From the NCBI GenBank assembly GCA_017557475.1, contig JAFYYO010000020.1:1-10117 (forward strand): a DNA stretch of 10,117 bases. The letters are read 5' to 3'. Shown here in pieces: positions 6,585 through 10,117 of this stretch (within the stretch, counting starts at the first letter, position 1; each line of letters starts with the position of its first letter). The notes under the pieces are model-generated. The model saw only the letters and a program-made list of their open reading frames with translations, was not told the DNA's origin and did not search any database. This DNA is from Bacteroidaceae bacterium. GTDB taxonomy: Bacteria > Bacteroidota > Bacteroidia > Bacteroidales > Bacteroidaceae. A program made the translations under genes and the position numbers.

Positions 6585-10117
<3,533 letters not shown>

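Overview
The window looks like chromosomal DNA from a member of the Bacteroidota, most likely Prevotellaceae or a close relative. The evidence is: promoters of the Bacteroides type (TTTG, about 19 bases, then TAnnTTTG), A/T-rich leaders without Shine-Dalgarno sites, a Bacteroidota-type HU protein, and a secreted GH92 plus GH2 glycosidase pair typical of gut and rumen members of this phylum. All genes read on the + strand. Moderate GC and the absence of transposase, integrase or phage genes argue against a mobile element. The species cannot be fixed from the sequence alone.

Region 1 (about 25-3576) is a sulfate-activation and sulfonation operon. A good promoter at 25-55 drives cysD and cysN, the two subunits of ATP sulfurylase, which make adenosine 5'-phosphosulfate (APS). 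One base after cysN lies a 369-residue PAPS-dependent sulfotransferase. The gap between cysD and cysN is filled exactly by a degenerate 7-base periodic array. The operon makes activated sulfate and probably spends it on an unknown acceptor. The APS kinase needed to make PAPS is not in the window. The layout recalls the cysDN-linked steroid sulfotransferase locus of gut Bacteroides.

Region 2 (3577-3894) is a 318-base gap with unusual structure. It holds five head-to-tail 22-base direct repeats (3623-3732), four of which contain a perfect TAnnTTTG promoter -7 element. An A-rich stretch follows, then a second heptad array (3802-3829) of the same family as the cysD-cysN one but inverted, running into the promoter of an HU gene.

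Region 3 (3895-4233) is a 92-residue HU/IHF-family DNA-binding protein. It is followed by a GC-rich palindrome and an intrinsic terminator.

Region 4 (4257 to the right edge) is a carbohydrate operon: a secreted GH92 exo-alpha-mannosidase, then, 6-12 bases later, a large secreted GH2 beta-galactosidase. The GH2 protein carries C-terminal accessory domains and runs off the window. The terminator ends only 23 bases before the GH92 start and no promoter is visible between them, so expression of this pair is an open question. Removal of alpha-mannose and beta-galactose together would suit trimming of N-glycans or other mannose/galactose glycans, but no SusC/SusD transporter or regulator is in view.
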